Shown: piece by piece, positions 27,905 through 39,100 of the stretch
How the letters are laid out: each line of letters opens with the position of its first letter
Position numbering within the stretch: the stretch's first letter is position 1
Source of the DNA: Psychrobacter sp. PL19
GTDB lineage: Bacteria; Pseudomonadota; Gammaproteobacteria; Pseudomonadales; Moraxellaceae
NCBI RefSeq assembly: GCF_017875835.1
Contig: NZ_JAGING010000001.1
Coordinates: 682,001-746,000, forward strand
Reading direction: 5' to 3'
Length of the DNA stretch: 64,000 bases
Position numbers and translations under genes: made by a program
Notes under the pieces: model-generated
Database searches by the model: none
What the model saw: the letters and a program-made list of their open reading frames with translations, nothing else
What the model was told of the DNA's origin: nothing

Positions 27905-27937
27905 AAACACCGCAATTTCTAATTGCGGTGTTTTTTT
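27905..27937 (+). terminator. Terminator of the secreted-protein gene
   Basis: CACCGCAATT (27908-27917) pairs with AATTGCGGTG (27921-27930) around a 3-nt loop, followed by seven T. The A-run upstream makes it possibly bidirectional for the convergent patatin gene. Confidence 0.9.
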
Positions 27938-28117
27938 AATAGTAAGTGCCCAGTTGTAAAAATTCATTATAGGAAGCTGGCATCACCAGATATTTCCTAA
28001 AGCCCGTTAACAATTACAGTAAGGTGAGAATCACGACAAGTGAATAAAAAGCTGTGTGTTAAACCCTGTCTTTCTCACACTGCATTTATGGTGCTTAAAA
28101 ATAATGACCATAGCTTA

Positions 28118-29140
28118 CTAGAGAATAGCGTATTTGCTGTTAGACTCTTCTTTAATAAGTTGTTTGATAGCATTTATTTGAGGAGCAGTTGCTTGTGTCC
28201 CAGCATTAATTAAGGCGCGACGCTGGCTGGTGTCTAATGAGCTGATATGACTGACGTTCGGAGTAATAAGAATATCAGCTCGCTGACGTTCATTACGCGC
28301 TGACGAGCTGCTGCTGTTAGTAAGGTTGTTGCCGATATTAGTCATGAAGTTATACTCAAGTAGGCCCCAAAAGTTACTCAATGAGCCGATAGTAGGCAGT
28401 TTACTACTAGTCGCGGACGACGGGTTAATGGTAGTAACGTCAACAGCGATCACAATGTCAGCACCCAAGGCACGGGCACTATCAACAGGCACTAAACTGA
28501 CTACGCCACCGTCAACGTATTTTTTACCCCCTTTTTCAGGAATGCGCGGGGCAATGAATATATTCGGGACACTACAAGATGCCTGGACCGCCAGACCCGC
28601 ATTGCCTTTGGTAAAGACTGCTTTTTTTAAAGTATTTTTTTCAGCAGCAATAGCTGCAAAGGCGATAGGAAAAGCTTCTATCGGTCGTCCACCGACATGA
28701 GTGTTAATGAAGTTTTTAAGTTTAATGCCTTCAATAAAACCTTGGTTGGACAAGGTGAAGTCTGTCAGTGCACTGTCGGGTGTAGTCAGCGCTAATTGTT
28801 CTAACTGCGCTGGTGTATAACCACTGGCATACAAGCTACCGACTAAGCTACCGACACTCGTGCCAACCACCAGTGTTGGGGTAATACCATTTTCTTCTAA
28901 AGCTTTAATGACGCCAACATGTGCAAAGCCCTTGGCACCGCCACCTCCTAAGACTAGAGCGACAATGGGAGCATTAGGCACTGGTGCTATGGGCGTAGTT
29001 TTTGGCGTAATACTATTACAGGCGCTCACGGCTACACTTAACGTGGCCAAAAAACTGACACGACTGATGGCTGTCAATGAAAACTTTAGTTGTGATATCA
29101 AGGTAGGGTTAGCCTGATGCTTATTAGAATTAGCGAACAT
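28118..29140 (-). CDS. Patatin-like phospholipase lipoprotein
   Basis: The 340-residue product carries a patatin domain with a Ser-Asp dyad. The oxyanion loop is GGGGAKG (about 65-71), the nucleophile elbow GTSVG places Ser near residue 95, and the aspartate is in the DGG of KKYVDGGVVSLVP. An N-terminal signal ends in the lipobox AVSAC (Cys 41), so it is predicted to be a lipid-anchored periplasmic or outer-membrane-facing enzyme, like RssA relatives. The substrate is probably a phospholipid acyl ester, by family inference. AAGGT lies 6-7 nt before the ATG. It is divergent from recG. Confidence 0.87.
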   Translation of the reverse strand: MFANSNKHQANPTLISQLKFSLTAISRVSFLATLSVAVSACNSITPKTTPIAPVPNAPIVALVLGGGGAKGFAHVGVIKALEENGITPTLVVGTSVGSLVGSLYASGYTPAQLEQLALTTPDSALTDFTLSNQGFIEGIKLKNFINTHVGGRPIEAFPIAFAAIAAEKNTLKKAVFTKGNAGLAVQASCSVPNIFIAPRIPEKGGKKYVDGGVVSLVPVDSARALGADIVIAVDVTTINPSSATSSKLPTIGSLSNFWGLLEYNFMTNIGNNLTNSSSSSARNERQRADILITPNVSHISSLDTSQRRALINAGTQATAPQINAIKQLIKEESNSKYAIL

Positions 29141-29502
29141 AAACAGACCTTATAAGAAAAAAATATAAATCTACCAACGTAACCAAGCCCATATAAATAT
29201 GCTACATCGCTAACGTATTTTGTTAAATAAATTATTAGTTAATAATCAGTATTCTGGCATAAAAACTCTCTAAAATTGTCTGATATGCAGCGCATACAGT
29301 ACTGGTAAATCGCTTGGCATAATAAAGACTTTTCTCAGTTATAATGAGTATAGAAGCTTGTTGATAGCTTATTGGTTATTATGATTTTATAGAATAACTC
29401 ATACCAGAATTTTTTTATTTGAAAATGAATTTAATGAAGTGCGTCTCGTTAGCCAAAACTTACAAGATGTTCAATCTAAAGCTATGTTGTTAGGATGTAT
29501 CA
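29141..29502. other. Divergent intergenic region, patatin gene and recG
   Basis: 362 bp without a supported gene. A TATAAT at 29340-29345 with TTGGCA at 29314-29319 (spacer 20 bp, longer than ideal) is a possible recG promoter. Confidence 0.4.
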
Positions 29503-31935
29503 ATGCCAACACCGGTTATTAGTCAGTCATCAGCCCGCCCTATCAATAACGAGCCTGTCTCAGCGCTTGATATGCCTGTGACGGCGCTGGCAGGTGTGGG
29601 GCCAAAAGTCGCAGAACAGCTTATGCAATTGGGTATTGCGCGGGTTTTTGATTTGCTGTTACATTTGCCGCGTGCTTATGAAGATCGTAGCCGTTTGGTG
29701 TCGATAGGAGAGCTAGCCCATGGTCAGGCAGCGCTAATTACTGGGCGCGTTATGCATGTCGATAATAAGCGCAGCGGTATGACAGTCATAGTAGAGGATG
29801 ATACTGGCAGCGTATCGTTGCGGTTTTTTAAGGTGTATCCTGGCTTGGCGCAAACCATGAGCTTGGGGACACAGCTACAACTGTTTGGTGAGGTCAAAGT
29901 TGGCCGCTATGGTAAGCAGATGCATCATCCTGAATATCAAATGCTCACCGATAGCGCAGCGGTTACTAATACAGGCTTACAACCGATTTACCCCTCTGTA
30001 AAAGGCTTGCACCAAAACAAGCTACGTACCTTGATAAAAATGGCGCTACAGACTGTGCGTAGTCAGGGCTTACCGATGACCCTGTTTACGATGGATGATT
30101 TTGCCACCGTTGCTGACCTGCCACTAGCGCCTTTTGAGGCGCCAAAACTGTCAGTCGTGGAGGCTGTAGAGTCTGATGATATTTTTTCAATGCTCGCGCG
30201 TAGTGTGCCGGACAATGTGCCAAGTAGTTTATCGAGCAACAGTGATAACCCTTTAAACAAAAAAAGCGAACTAAACAGTACCCAAGTTAATCTACCCGAT
30301 AGTCCGTTTTCAAACAACTCATCTTCTAACCATCAGCTTTATGACGATAAAGCGAAGGTCAATACAGCGGTTGCCAACTATTCTATCGCAGCTCATAACG
30401 TTTATAACTTGACGATATTTGAGGCACTAGTATTATTACATACGCCGCCCACTTATACCGATGCGGGTCAACAATATAAAATGTTAACCCAACTGAGTGC
30501 GCGCAGCCACGCTGCTTGTCAGCGCTTGATTATTGAAGAGCTCACTGCCCATCAACTCAGCCTATTATATCGTCGGCAGCAGCTACATCAGCATAAAGCA
30601 CCAAAATGCGCTGTCCATAGTCCGCTTGCTGATCAGTTATTTGCTAACCTGCCGTTTAACTTAACCAAAGCTCAGATAAGAGTCATGAAAGATATCACTG
30701 CTGATATGGCAACCTCGATCCCCATGCTTAGATTGGTGCAAGGGGATGTGGGCGCCGGCAAAACTTTGGTCGCAGCGGGCGCTGCTGGCTATGCGCTCGA
30801 TAGCGGCTGGCAGGTCGCGATCATGGCACCCACAGAAATTCTAGCGGAACAACATTTATTAAACTTTAAGCAATGGTTTGAGCCGTTAGGCGTTGGCGTG
30901 GGCTGGCTGGCTGGTAAGCAAACTGCTAAACAGCGCCGTGAAGCACTAGAAGCTGTTTCTGAAAATACCGTACAATTGGTGGTCGGCACCCATGCACTAT
31001 TTCAAGAGCAGGTGCAGTTTGCCAAATTGGGACTAGTCGTTATTGATGAGCAGCACCGTTTTGGGGTCGAGCAGCGTATGGCGTTGACCAATAAAGGGGT
31101 GGCTGGCAGTACACCGCATCAGCTGGTTATGACTGCAACTCCGATTCCGCGCACGCTGGCGATGAGTGTTTATGGTGATATGGACAACTCGATCATTGAT
31201 GAGCTGCCACCGGGGCGTACACCGATTACCACGGTAACTATTGACCGTAATCGCCGCGACGAGGTGATTGAGCGGATTGCAATTAATTGCGAGGCGGGCA
31301 GACAAGCTTATTGGGTCTGCTCATTAGTGGAAGAGTCTAGTGTGCTTGATGCCCAAGCAGCTGAAGCCACTTATGAAGATTTAAATGAGCGTTTAAATAT
31401 TCGCATTGGGCTAGTACATGGCAAAATGAAAGGTATCGATAAGCAGCAAGTGATGCAAGATTTTAAGGCAGGATTGTTGGATTTGCTGATTGCCACGACC
31501 GTCATTGAGGTTGGTGTTGACGTGCCCAATGCCTCGCTAATGGTGATTGAAAACGCAGAACGTTTGGGTCTCTCGCAGCTACATCAATTGCGTGGACGAG
31601 TAGGGCGTGGTTCAACTAAGAGCTACTGCGTACTACTGTATCAAACTCCATTATCTGAAACGGGCACTGAACGTTTAAATGTCCTGCGTGAGAGTACCGA
31701 TGGTTTTGTCATTGCCCAAAAGGACTTAGAGCTGCGTGGCCCTGGCGAATTATTGGGTAAACGTCAAACGGGTAATGCTGGCTATTATTTGGCAGACCTT
31801 ATTCGTGATGAGCAGTTATTTGCTATTGCTCAAGGTCTGGCGAAACATTTAATTCAAGATCCTACGCGAAAGGCAGATGTAAGTCAGCTTATCCATCGTT
31901 GGATGCCTGAAGCCAGCCGCTATACCAATGCATGA
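29503..31935 (+). CDS. recG: ATP-dependent DNA helicase RecG
   Basis: RecG remodels stalled replication forks and branched recombination intermediates. The wedge/OB domain is at about 25-200 (LAGVGPKVAEQLMQLGI, LLLHLPRAYEDR). The helicase core has Walker A GDVGAGKT (414-421), the DEQH box (515-518) and TATPIPRT (about 544-551). Motif VI includes HQLRGRVGRG. At 810 residues it is much longer than E. coli RecG (693). Most of the excess is an insert at about 210-300 (SSLSSNSDNPLNKKSELNST and neighbours), rich in Ser, Asn and Asp, between the wedge domain and the helicase. AGGATG precedes the ATG at a good distance. Confidence 0.96.
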   Translation: MPTPVISQSSARPINNEPVSALDMPVTALAGVGPKVAEQLMQLGIARVFDLLLHLPRAYEDRSRLVSIGELAHGQAALITGRVMHVDNKRSGMTVIVEDDTGSVSLRFFKVYPGLAQTMSLGTQLQLFGEVKVGRYGKQMHHPEYQMLTDSAAVTNTGLQPIYPSVKGLHQNKLRTLIKMALQTVRSQGLPMTLFTMDDFATVADLPLAPFEAPKLSVVEAVESDDIFSMLARSVPDNVPSSLSSNSDNPLNKKSELNSTQVNLPDSPFSNNSSSNHQLYDDKAKVNTAVANYSIAAHNVYNLTIFEALVLLHTPPTYTDAGQQYKMLTQLSARSHAACQRLIIEELTAHQLSLLYRRQQLHQHKAPKCAVHSPLADQLFANLPFNLTKAQIRVMKDITADMATSIPMLRLVQGDVGAGKTLVAAGAAGYALDSGWQVAIMAPTEILAEQHLLNFKQWFEPLGVGVGWLAGKQTAKQRREALEAVSENTVQLVVGTHALFQEQVQFAKLGLVVIDEQHRFGVEQRMALTNKGVAGSTPHQLVMTATPIPRTLAMSVYGDMDNSIIDELPPGRTPITTVTIDRNRRDEVIERIAINCEAGRQAYWVCSLVEESSVLDAQAAEATYEDLNERLNIRIGLVHGKMKGIDKQQVMQDFKAGLLDLLIATTVIEVGVDVPNASLMVIENAERLGLSQLHQLRGRVGRGSTKSYCVLLYQTPLSETGTERLNVLRESTDGFVIAQKDLELRGPGELLGKRQTGNAGYYLADLIRDEQLFAIAQGLAKHLIQDPTRKADVSQLIHRWMPEASRYTNA

Positions 31936-32970
31936 CAGACAGCCTCGTTATATTTAATGCTAATAGATAATTATTTTACGCTATTTATTACAGCTGAATA
32001 TTTATCTGATTTTCTATCTAATCTTTACTGTAGTAGGGCTTGGCGATTGCTTTTATCTTAATGTCACTCAGTAAATATCATTCATCTTAACACCACGCAA
32101 CTCAATGCCACGCAACTCAATACCTCTTTGAAACCCGGTTATTCAAAATCTTTTTCTCACCATTTATATCCATCATACCCCGCCAAACAGATGCTGCTGC
32201 TTGCACAGCTAGCCGTTATTTCTATTGCTTGAGCTGGTTTAAGTTTGAACTCCTCTATCTTATAAACACTGTCAGTGTCCCTTTTATTACTCCTACGTTA
32301 GGTTGGTACTTTTGCAAGTAATAATACAGTAAATATAAAATAGACTTTAGTCGTCTAATTATTATTTTAAATGGTTATTAAATCAAATGGTTATACTTAG
32401 ATATTTAGGAAATGAATCAAGTCACTTACTTCATGAATTGATTGAATTTTTGATAGATTATAATATATGGTAATTCACTTAGATATTAAGTCTCTTTCAT
32501 TCAGAGCTAATGTTTCCGGCGATAGTAAATGGAGTTGCTATTATATCTTCAATAGATATTTATAATAAATTCAAACTCTATTGTCATATATATTGAATAA
32601 ATTTTTAAGATTTTGCCTCTAAACTTGTGTCTTCTAAATTCAAAATTAGAATAATAAGAGGATGCACTCTTAATATCTACTTACTAGTTCATCGATTAAT
32701 GTTGATTTAATAATTCTAATGTGACACTTTGTATACGTAAGCACTTATTTTGTAACTCAAGGTTTACAGAAATCTTGCTTCTATCTCCTCTTTTGCCAAA
32801 AATAGACGTCGTTAGAAGCTTACAGTATTTATTAATGTGACAGATTCTAACAGGAAGTTAGAAGGTTGCGCTGTTTAATAGGCTAGCTCTCGTGTCATCT
32901 GTTTAATGATGCCTGTTCTATTCATGCTGTTATCTATTTACTTAATAGAATTTTCATACAAGGATGTCCC
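31936..32970. other. Long non-coding region between recG and the OmpW-like gene
   Basis: About 1.03 kb without a reading frame of protein character on either strand. The left part includes imperfect short repeats (CACGCAACTCAAT-type, about 32094-32130). From about 32330 to 32720 it is very A/T rich. No rRNA, tRNA or clear terminator was seen. It could hold the upstream regulatory region of the porin gene or a decayed gene. Confidence 0.5.
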
Positions 32971-33999
32971 ATGAAAAAGATTTTGACCCTCGTTTGTACT
33001 ATTACTGTTCCGTTGTTATTCAGCCAAACCGCTTTTGCCGGATTTGATTATTTTAAGACTGACGGTAGCTTTAAGCGTTTTTCGATCTCTGCTGGGGTAT
33101 TGCATGCCGCTCCGCAAGGTGATCCTAATCCCCTGCGAAACACTTCAGCAATCGAGGATATTACAGTTTCTACTAGCGATAATCTACCGGTCGAAGCTTT
33201 ACAAGGTGCTTTTAGTCCTATTGCTGATTTCGTTAATACCTTAGCAGGAGGTGAAGTGACATTTGGCGGCGCAGAAAGCTTCACTAGCCCAAACACTGGA
33301 CTTCAAGCGGATAATGCGACCACTCTAGGCTTATTAATTAACTATCATATTACTGATAATTGGTCGATTGAGACTAAAGCTGGTTTTCCACCAAAAGTGA
33401 ATATCTTAGGGGTAGGACAAGCTTTTACGCCCATAACTGGTACAGTTAATGCTGGCGTTGGAGGACAAAATTTGCCCGAACGCCAATTCATAAGAAATGA
33501 GCCCATTACTGATTTAGAGCAGGGCGATGGGGTAGCTGCCCGAGCTCGTGCCTGGTTACCAGCGGCAGAAGTGCATTACCAATTCGGTAAAACTGGGGTA
33601 AATAAGTTCCGTCCTTATGTCGGTGCTGGGGTAATCTACGCCTACTTTAACGGTGTCGAGCTAAATCCTGGTATCCGTGAAGACTTAGAAGACAACGGGC
33701 ATCGAGTCCAAAATTTTAACAATGGCAACTTAGCGGCTGCTTTAGCGGGTCAGGATTCTGATAGCGACATTATGATCGATGTTGCCGCAGGCGAAGACAT
33801 AGCACCCATTTTTACGATTGGTGCTACTTACGATTTTAATGAGAGTTTTTTTGCGGTAGGTTCTGTGTCTTACGCTAAGTTAAGTAGTAACTCTACTATC
33901 ATTGCTACCAACGATGCAGGCGAGGAATTGTTCCGATCGAAGTCTGTGGTTGATATTGATCCGTTCATTAGTTACTTTGGTTTAGGGTATCGCTACTAG
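32971..33999 (+). CDS. OmpW-family outer-membrane protein
   Basis: The 342-residue product has a signal peptide with cleavage after AFA (residue 23). Features of the OmpW/AlkL family of small beta-barrels are LGLLINYHITDNWSIETKAGFPP, the strand FRPYVGAGVIYAYF, and the C-terminal YFGLGYRY, whose final aromatic residue fits the Bam recognition signature. The family forms 8-stranded barrels that admit small hydrophobic compounds. It is longer than E. coli OmpW (212), with extra extracellular-loop sequence around residues 45-105 and 155-190. AAGGA lies 8 nt before the ATG, and a strong terminator follows. Confidence 0.85.
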   Translation: MKKILTLVCTITVPLLFSQTAFAGFDYFKTDGSFKRFSISAGVLHAAPQGDPNPLRNTSAIEDITVSTSDNLPVEALQGAFSPIADFVNTLAGGEVTFGGAESFTSPNTGLQADNATTLGLLINYHITDNWSIETKAGFPPKVNILGVGQAFTPITGTVNAGVGGQNLPERQFIRNEPITDLEQGDGVAARARAWLPAAEVHYQFGKTGVNKFRPYVGAGVIYAYFNGVELNPGIREDLEDNGHRVQNFNNGNLAAALAGQDSDSDIMIDVAAGEDIAPIFTIGATYDFNESFFAVGSVSYAKLSSNSTIIATNDAGEELFRSKSVVDIDPFISYFGLGYRY

Positions 34000-34056
34000 T
34001 TTCTTTATTGGAATGAGTTTTCCTGTTCTTTTGATACTTTTTTAAGGCCTAGATAA

Positions 34057-34092
34057 AAAAAACGCACATCCTCAAGGATGTGCGTTTTTTTT
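34057..34092 (+). terminator. Terminator of the OmpW-like gene
   Basis: A 15-bp stem with core ACGCACATCCT / AGGATGTGCGT and a 2-base loop is followed by a run of T. It lies about 60 bp after the stop codon. Confidence 0.92.
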
Positions 34093-34791
34093 GTCAATTA
34101 TTTGGTATTTATCTTTACAATGGGCTTTGCCTGGCATCTGTATGCTGATTTGAAAATCAAAGGCACTTTCGATTTTAGGACTAAAATTCAACAATTAATG
34201 TCAGCTTAATATTTTAGCTTAATATTTTAGCTTAATATTAATACTAGGTATTTTACATGGGCTACAGCGTACGGCTTGGATGGGGTAAGGATGTCCAAGG
34301 TAAAATAACACTGAGCAATAGAACCACGTTTTTGATAGTTTTCATATAAAAGAGTAGATACTACCAGTTATTTTTATAAGTGATTTGCAGTAATAATTTG
34401 GCTTATGATACCGTTATCACACCCTATAGTTAATGACAAAAAGCATGAAGTTTAAAGACAAGATAAGGGCTGAATATATGCTATCCTCAACTGCTTTATA
34501 TTTTATTATGATAATAAACAGTGCGTTAGAGAGTGGTCAATAGGCACAAACTTTTATGATAAAAACTACCTATTATGATTGTCTTGTTATTGTCAATAAC
34601 AACCTTGATGCACAGTGACTGCTAACTGCCTGTTATTTGAACGACCTATAATTTCGCTATTCAATGTTATTTATCGATATTGTGGTTGCTAAATGAGTGT
34701 CAATATACCGTTATTACTGTCACCGACTTTCTAAAATCGTTATCTTAAGCCTTTCACTTTTTAGTATTGTGCCTATCTATAGAGACTGACC
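34093..34791. other. Non-coding region before the RND efflux operon
   Basis: About 700 bp with no supported gene. It contains a 13-bp tandem repeat (34203-34240). A TATAAT at 34647-34652 lies 140 bp before the adaptor start and could be part of the operon promoter, without a good -35. No regulator gene is adjacent. Confidence 0.45.
34203..34240. repeat. 13-bp tandem repeat, nearly three copies
   Basis: AGCTTAATATTTT occurs at 34203-34215 and 34216-34228, and again as a partial copy to 34240. It is A/T rich and outside any gene. Confidence 0.8.
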
Positions 34792-36141
34792 ATGAGCGAC
34801 TTCCGAGATCCTAATGCTAAGCAAGAGTCCAATGCTAAATTGCCGCCTGAAGCTGAGCTACCACCCTATCGTCAACCCGATACATCGACTAATAAATCAT
34901 CGTCGAAGCTTCCTATGTGGCTATTGCCAGTCTTAGTGGCCGTGTTAGTTGTTGGTGTGCTGCTCGGTAAATATTGGGGTGGTAATAATGATTCTAAATA
35001 TGAGCAAGCGGCCGCTTCAAGTGTACAGAGTAGCGGTAGTAGTACTGCTGTTGATACAGAACAGGCGGTATTGTCAGTGGAAACGGTGATGCCAAGTCAA
35101 GGTAATATCGGTAATACGTTGAGTGCCGACGGTACAATTAGTGCTAAAGATATCGCTAATGTTGGCGCTAAAGTTAATGGCGTGACGATTGAGCGTATAT
35201 TGGTCGAAGAAGGCCAGCGTGTCAAAGCGGGTCAAGTACTGGCGATATTCGACACTGACGCTATGCAGCAGCAAGTCTTGCAAGCGCAAGCGGATGTGGC
35301 AGAAGCGGAAGCGACTCTTGCCAATGCCAGCGCTGATGCTGCCCGTGTGCTACCTTTACTAGATATTGATGCGATCAGTAAACAAGAAGCTGACCGCTAT
35401 CGCACTTCAGAATTACGTGCTGCCGCTTCATTACAGGCATCCAAAGCGCGACTTAATACTCAGCGCTTAATGGTGGAAAATGCCAAATTGGTCGCTCCAG
35501 TTAGTGGCATCATTAGCGAAAAATTAGCTGAGGTTGGGATGGTTGCGGGTAGTGATCCTTTATTTACCATTGTTAAGGGCGGTATCTTAGAATGGCAAGC
35601 AGACATTGATCCCAAACTTATCGGTGAAGTACAAGTGGGTACACCTGTTAAGGTCAGCCTACCAAGAAATCAATCAGTCATGGGAGTGGTGCGACGAATC
35701 GCGCCAACCGCGGATAACAATCGCCAAATCACTATCCATGCCAGTCTAGCAGCCAATTCAGGTGCGCGTGCAGGCATGTATCAAGCAGGCGAATTCCTAT
35801 TAGGCAGTGCCAGTACCCAAACCGTACCTAATAGCGCCATTGTTAGTAATGACGGTTATGATTATGTGATGCTTGTGACTGATATTAGTACTCAAAATGG
35901 TAAGGCTATCGGTCGTATTCAACGGCAGCGAGTGACCCTTGGCGACCGTTATGGTAACGGCGTGGCAGTCACAGAACCCATACCTGCGGACAGCCGACTG
36001 GTTAAACAAGGCGGTAGCTTTTTGAATGATGGTGATTTGGTACGGGTCGTTGATATAGTGCAATCAGCAAACACAACGTCAAATTCAGCAGCACAATCAA
36101 AAGCAAATGGCGCTGGTGCACAATCGCAGGGACAGCCATGA
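34792..36141 (+). CDS. RND efflux periplasmic adaptor (membrane fusion protein)
   Basis: The 449-residue adaptor should link the inner-membrane pump to an outer-membrane channel. After a proline-rich cytoplasmic N terminus, one membrane anchor spans about residues 40-60 (MWLLPVLVAVLVVGVLLG). The lipoyl/barrel-sandwich halves are split by an alpha-helical hairpin (QQVLQAQADVAEAEATLANA, then LRAAASLQASKARLNTQRL). The beta-barrel follows (ILEWQADIDPKLIGEVQVGT). The C terminus is Ser/Gln/Ala-rich and probably disordered. It overlaps the pump gene by 4 bp (ATGA), so the two are translationally coupled. No outer-membrane channel gene or regulator is adjacent; a shared TolC-like channel is presumably used. 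Confidence 0.9.
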   Translation: MSDFRDPNAKQESNAKLPPEAELPPYRQPDTSTNKSSSKLPMWLLPVLVAVLVVGVLLGKYWGGNNDSKYEQAAASSVQSSGSSTAVDTEQAVLSVETVMPSQGNIGNTLSADGTISAKDIANVGAKVNGVTIERILVEEGQRVKAGQVLAIFDTDAMQQQVLQAQADVAEAEATLANASADAARVLPLLDIDAISKQEADRYRTSELRAAASLQASKARLNTQRLMVENAKLVAPVSGIISEKLAEVGMVAGSDPLFTIVKGGILEWQADIDPKLIGEVQVGTPVKVSLPRNQSVMGVVRRIAPTADNNRQITIHASLAANSGARAGMYQAGEFLLGSASTQTVPNSAIVSNDGYDYVMLVTDISTQNGKAIGRIQRQRVTLGDRYGNGVAVTEPIPADSRLVKQGGSFLNDGDLVRVVDIVQSANTTSNSAAQSKANGAGAQSQGQP

Positions 36142-39100
36142 ATATAAATGTATCAGCCTATTCAATTAGAAATCCGTTAGTTGCCATTTTATTATTTGTC
36201 TTATTAACACTCGGTGGCGTGTTTGGTTTTCGGCAAATGAAAGTTCAGCAATTCCCTGATATTGACTTGCCAGCGGTGGTGGTCACGGTAACGTTACCGG
36301 GTGCTGCCCCCGCTCAGCTTGAAAATGACGTGGCAAAAAAGATTGAAAACCGGCTGACCAGTATTAATGGCATCAAGCATATTCGCAGTACGCTACAAAC
36401 GGGTGCGGCTACTATTGTCACTGAGTTTGTCTTAGACAAAGATATTCAAGAAGCAGTCGATGATGTGCGCTCTGCAGTGGGAGAAGTGCGTGGTGATCTA
36501 CCGGCTGCTGCTAATGACCCTATTATTACCAAAGTCTCAACCTCAGGCTTCCCAGTCGTTACTTATTCTGTGAGCGCTGACAATATGAGTGTTGAAGACT
36601 TATCCTGGTTTGTCGACGACACCATCACCAAGCGTTTATCAGATATCCAAGGGGTAGGATCGGTCAGTCGAATTGGTGGTCTTGAGCGTCAGATTACTAT
36701 TGCTGCTGACCCTATTACGCTAAGCGGTTTACAGTTTTCTATCGCTCAGTTATCACAGCAGGTTGCTAGTATTCAGCAAGACAGCTCCGGCGGTGAAGCT
36801 GAAGTGGGTAATACCACTCAGACCATTCGCGTATTAGGGGCCGTTGAGCGTGCCCGTGAGCTGAATGATTTACAAATTGCGGTTCCTACTGGCGGCACGC
36901 AAGCGCTTGGGCGTATGGCACAAGTAACGGATGGCGCCGCTGATCCAAATTCTATCGCCAAACTGAATGAGCAAACGGTAGTCGCCTTTAATATTACACG
37001 CTCGCGCGGTGCTAGTGAAGTTGAAGTCACCAAGCGGGTTGATGCTGCGCTTGAAGAGTTAAGCGTAGATATGAGTAATATTTCCGTTGAAAAAGTCTAT
37101 GACCGAGCAACACCAGTAGCCGAAGATTATGAAGCATCGATAAAGATGCTGATTGAAGGTGGTATCTTAGCCGTGATTGTCGTGTTCTTATTCCTACGTA
37201 ATATTCGCGCGACCATTGTCACCGCCGTTGCGTTGCCCCTATCGATTATCCCTACCTTTTTAGGCATGTATTTATTTGATTTTAGTCTCAATATTATTTC
37301 GCTACTGGCATTATCGCTGGTTGTGGGTGTGCTGGTTGATGACGCCATTGTTGAAGTCGAAAATATCATGCGCCATCTGCGGATGGGCAAAACGCCTTAT
37401 CAAGCGGCGATGGAAGCCGCTGATGAAATTGGGCTAGCCGTTATCGCGACTACCTTTACCTTGATTGCGGTATTTTTGCCCACTGCCTTTATGGGTGGTA
37501 TCGTTGGTCAGTTCTTTCGACAATTTGGTTGGACGGCGGCGCTGGCAATTTTTGCCTCTTTGCTAGTCGCTCGTCTCATTACCCCCATGATGGCGGCCTA
37601 TATTCTGCGCCCTGAAAAGCACTATGTTGAAAAACAAGGTGCGCTGATGACCTGGTATCTGAAGGTAGTGTCGTGGACGCTGCATCATCGTTGGTTGACG
37701 ATGGGCGCTACCTTGATATTGTTTGTGGCGTCATTGTCACTAGTCAAACTGCTACCAACCGCATTTATTCCAGATAATGATATTGACCAAACCCGGGTAG
37801 CGATTGAGCTGACCCCTGATGTTGAGTTGGCGGACACAGAACGAGTCACGGCGTTGGCAAGCGAGCGTATTTTAGCCTTACCTGATGTGATAAATATTTT
37901 TAGTGCCGTTGGTCAAGCGCAAACGTCCACGGGCCCTAATGCCAGCTCCGGAGGTGGTACAGCAAAAAATACTGCTAGTCTCGACATTGTGTTGGCGCCG
38001 AGAGCGGAGCGCAGTTCTAAGCAAGACATTGAACGAAAAATCAGTGCCATACTAGCAGGGGTACCGAGCGCCCGCTTTACCGTTGGGCTATCAAGCGGTG
38101 GCGAAACCGGCTATAACTTCTCCTTGACCAGTACCAGCCCAGACACACTTGAACAAACTGCCCAACAAATTATGGCGGACATTCGCGCGTTACCAATGGC
38201 CGGCGATGTGACTAGTGATCGTAGCTTACCGCGCCAAGAGCTGACCGTAACTCCTGATAGACTGGCGATGGCGGATAAAGGGGTGACCACTCAAGATATT
38301 GCCACCACTTTAAGAATTGCAACGGTCGGCGACTATGAGCAACGCCTATCTAAGCTTAATCTTGACACTCGGCAAATTCCAATTGTGGTACGACTGCCTG
38401 ATGTGGCCAAACAAAGTGTGAATCAGTTAGAAGGCCTATATGTTCCTAGTGCGCGACCGGCAGGACAAGGGGTTCGAGTAGGTGAGGTGGCGACTCTAGA
38501 GTTCGGTACTGGACCTGCGCGAATAAGCAGACTAGATCGTGAGCGCTCTATTAGCATTACCGTGCAGCCTGCGAACGGCGAGCTTGGCGAGCTGGTACAG
38601 GCGGTCGAAAACTCTCCTACTATGCAGAACCTTCCCGCTTCGATTACGGTGATAAATCAAGGTCAAGCAGAGAATATGTCTGAGCTATTCAGTGGCTTTG
38701 TCATCGCCATGTCAGTAGGTGTGATCTGTATTTTAGGGGTGTTGATTCTACTTTTTGGACGACTATTACAGCCTTTTACGATTCTTATGGCTTTACCGTT
38801 GTCGATAGGTGGGGCGTTTGCTGGCTTGGTGATCACTAATAGTAGCTTGTCTATGCCCTCGATGATTGGTTTTATTATGCTGATGGGTATCGCTACCAAA
38901 AATTCTATCTTGCTGGTGGATTATGCGCTGATCGCTCAACGTCGTGGAATGGAAAGATTTGAAGCCATTGTTGATTCGTGCCGTAAGCGTGCTCGTCCTA
39001 TTATTATGACCACTATTGCAATGGGCGCTGGCATGTTACCGCTAGTATTTGGCTGGGGTGACGTTGATCCTACGTTCAGGCGGCCGATGGCAGCAGCGGT

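Noticed and set aside
28860..29117. 85-codon plus-strand frame opposite the patatin gene.
   Set aside because: Antisense shadow of the GGGGAKG region (proline-rich); no independent support.
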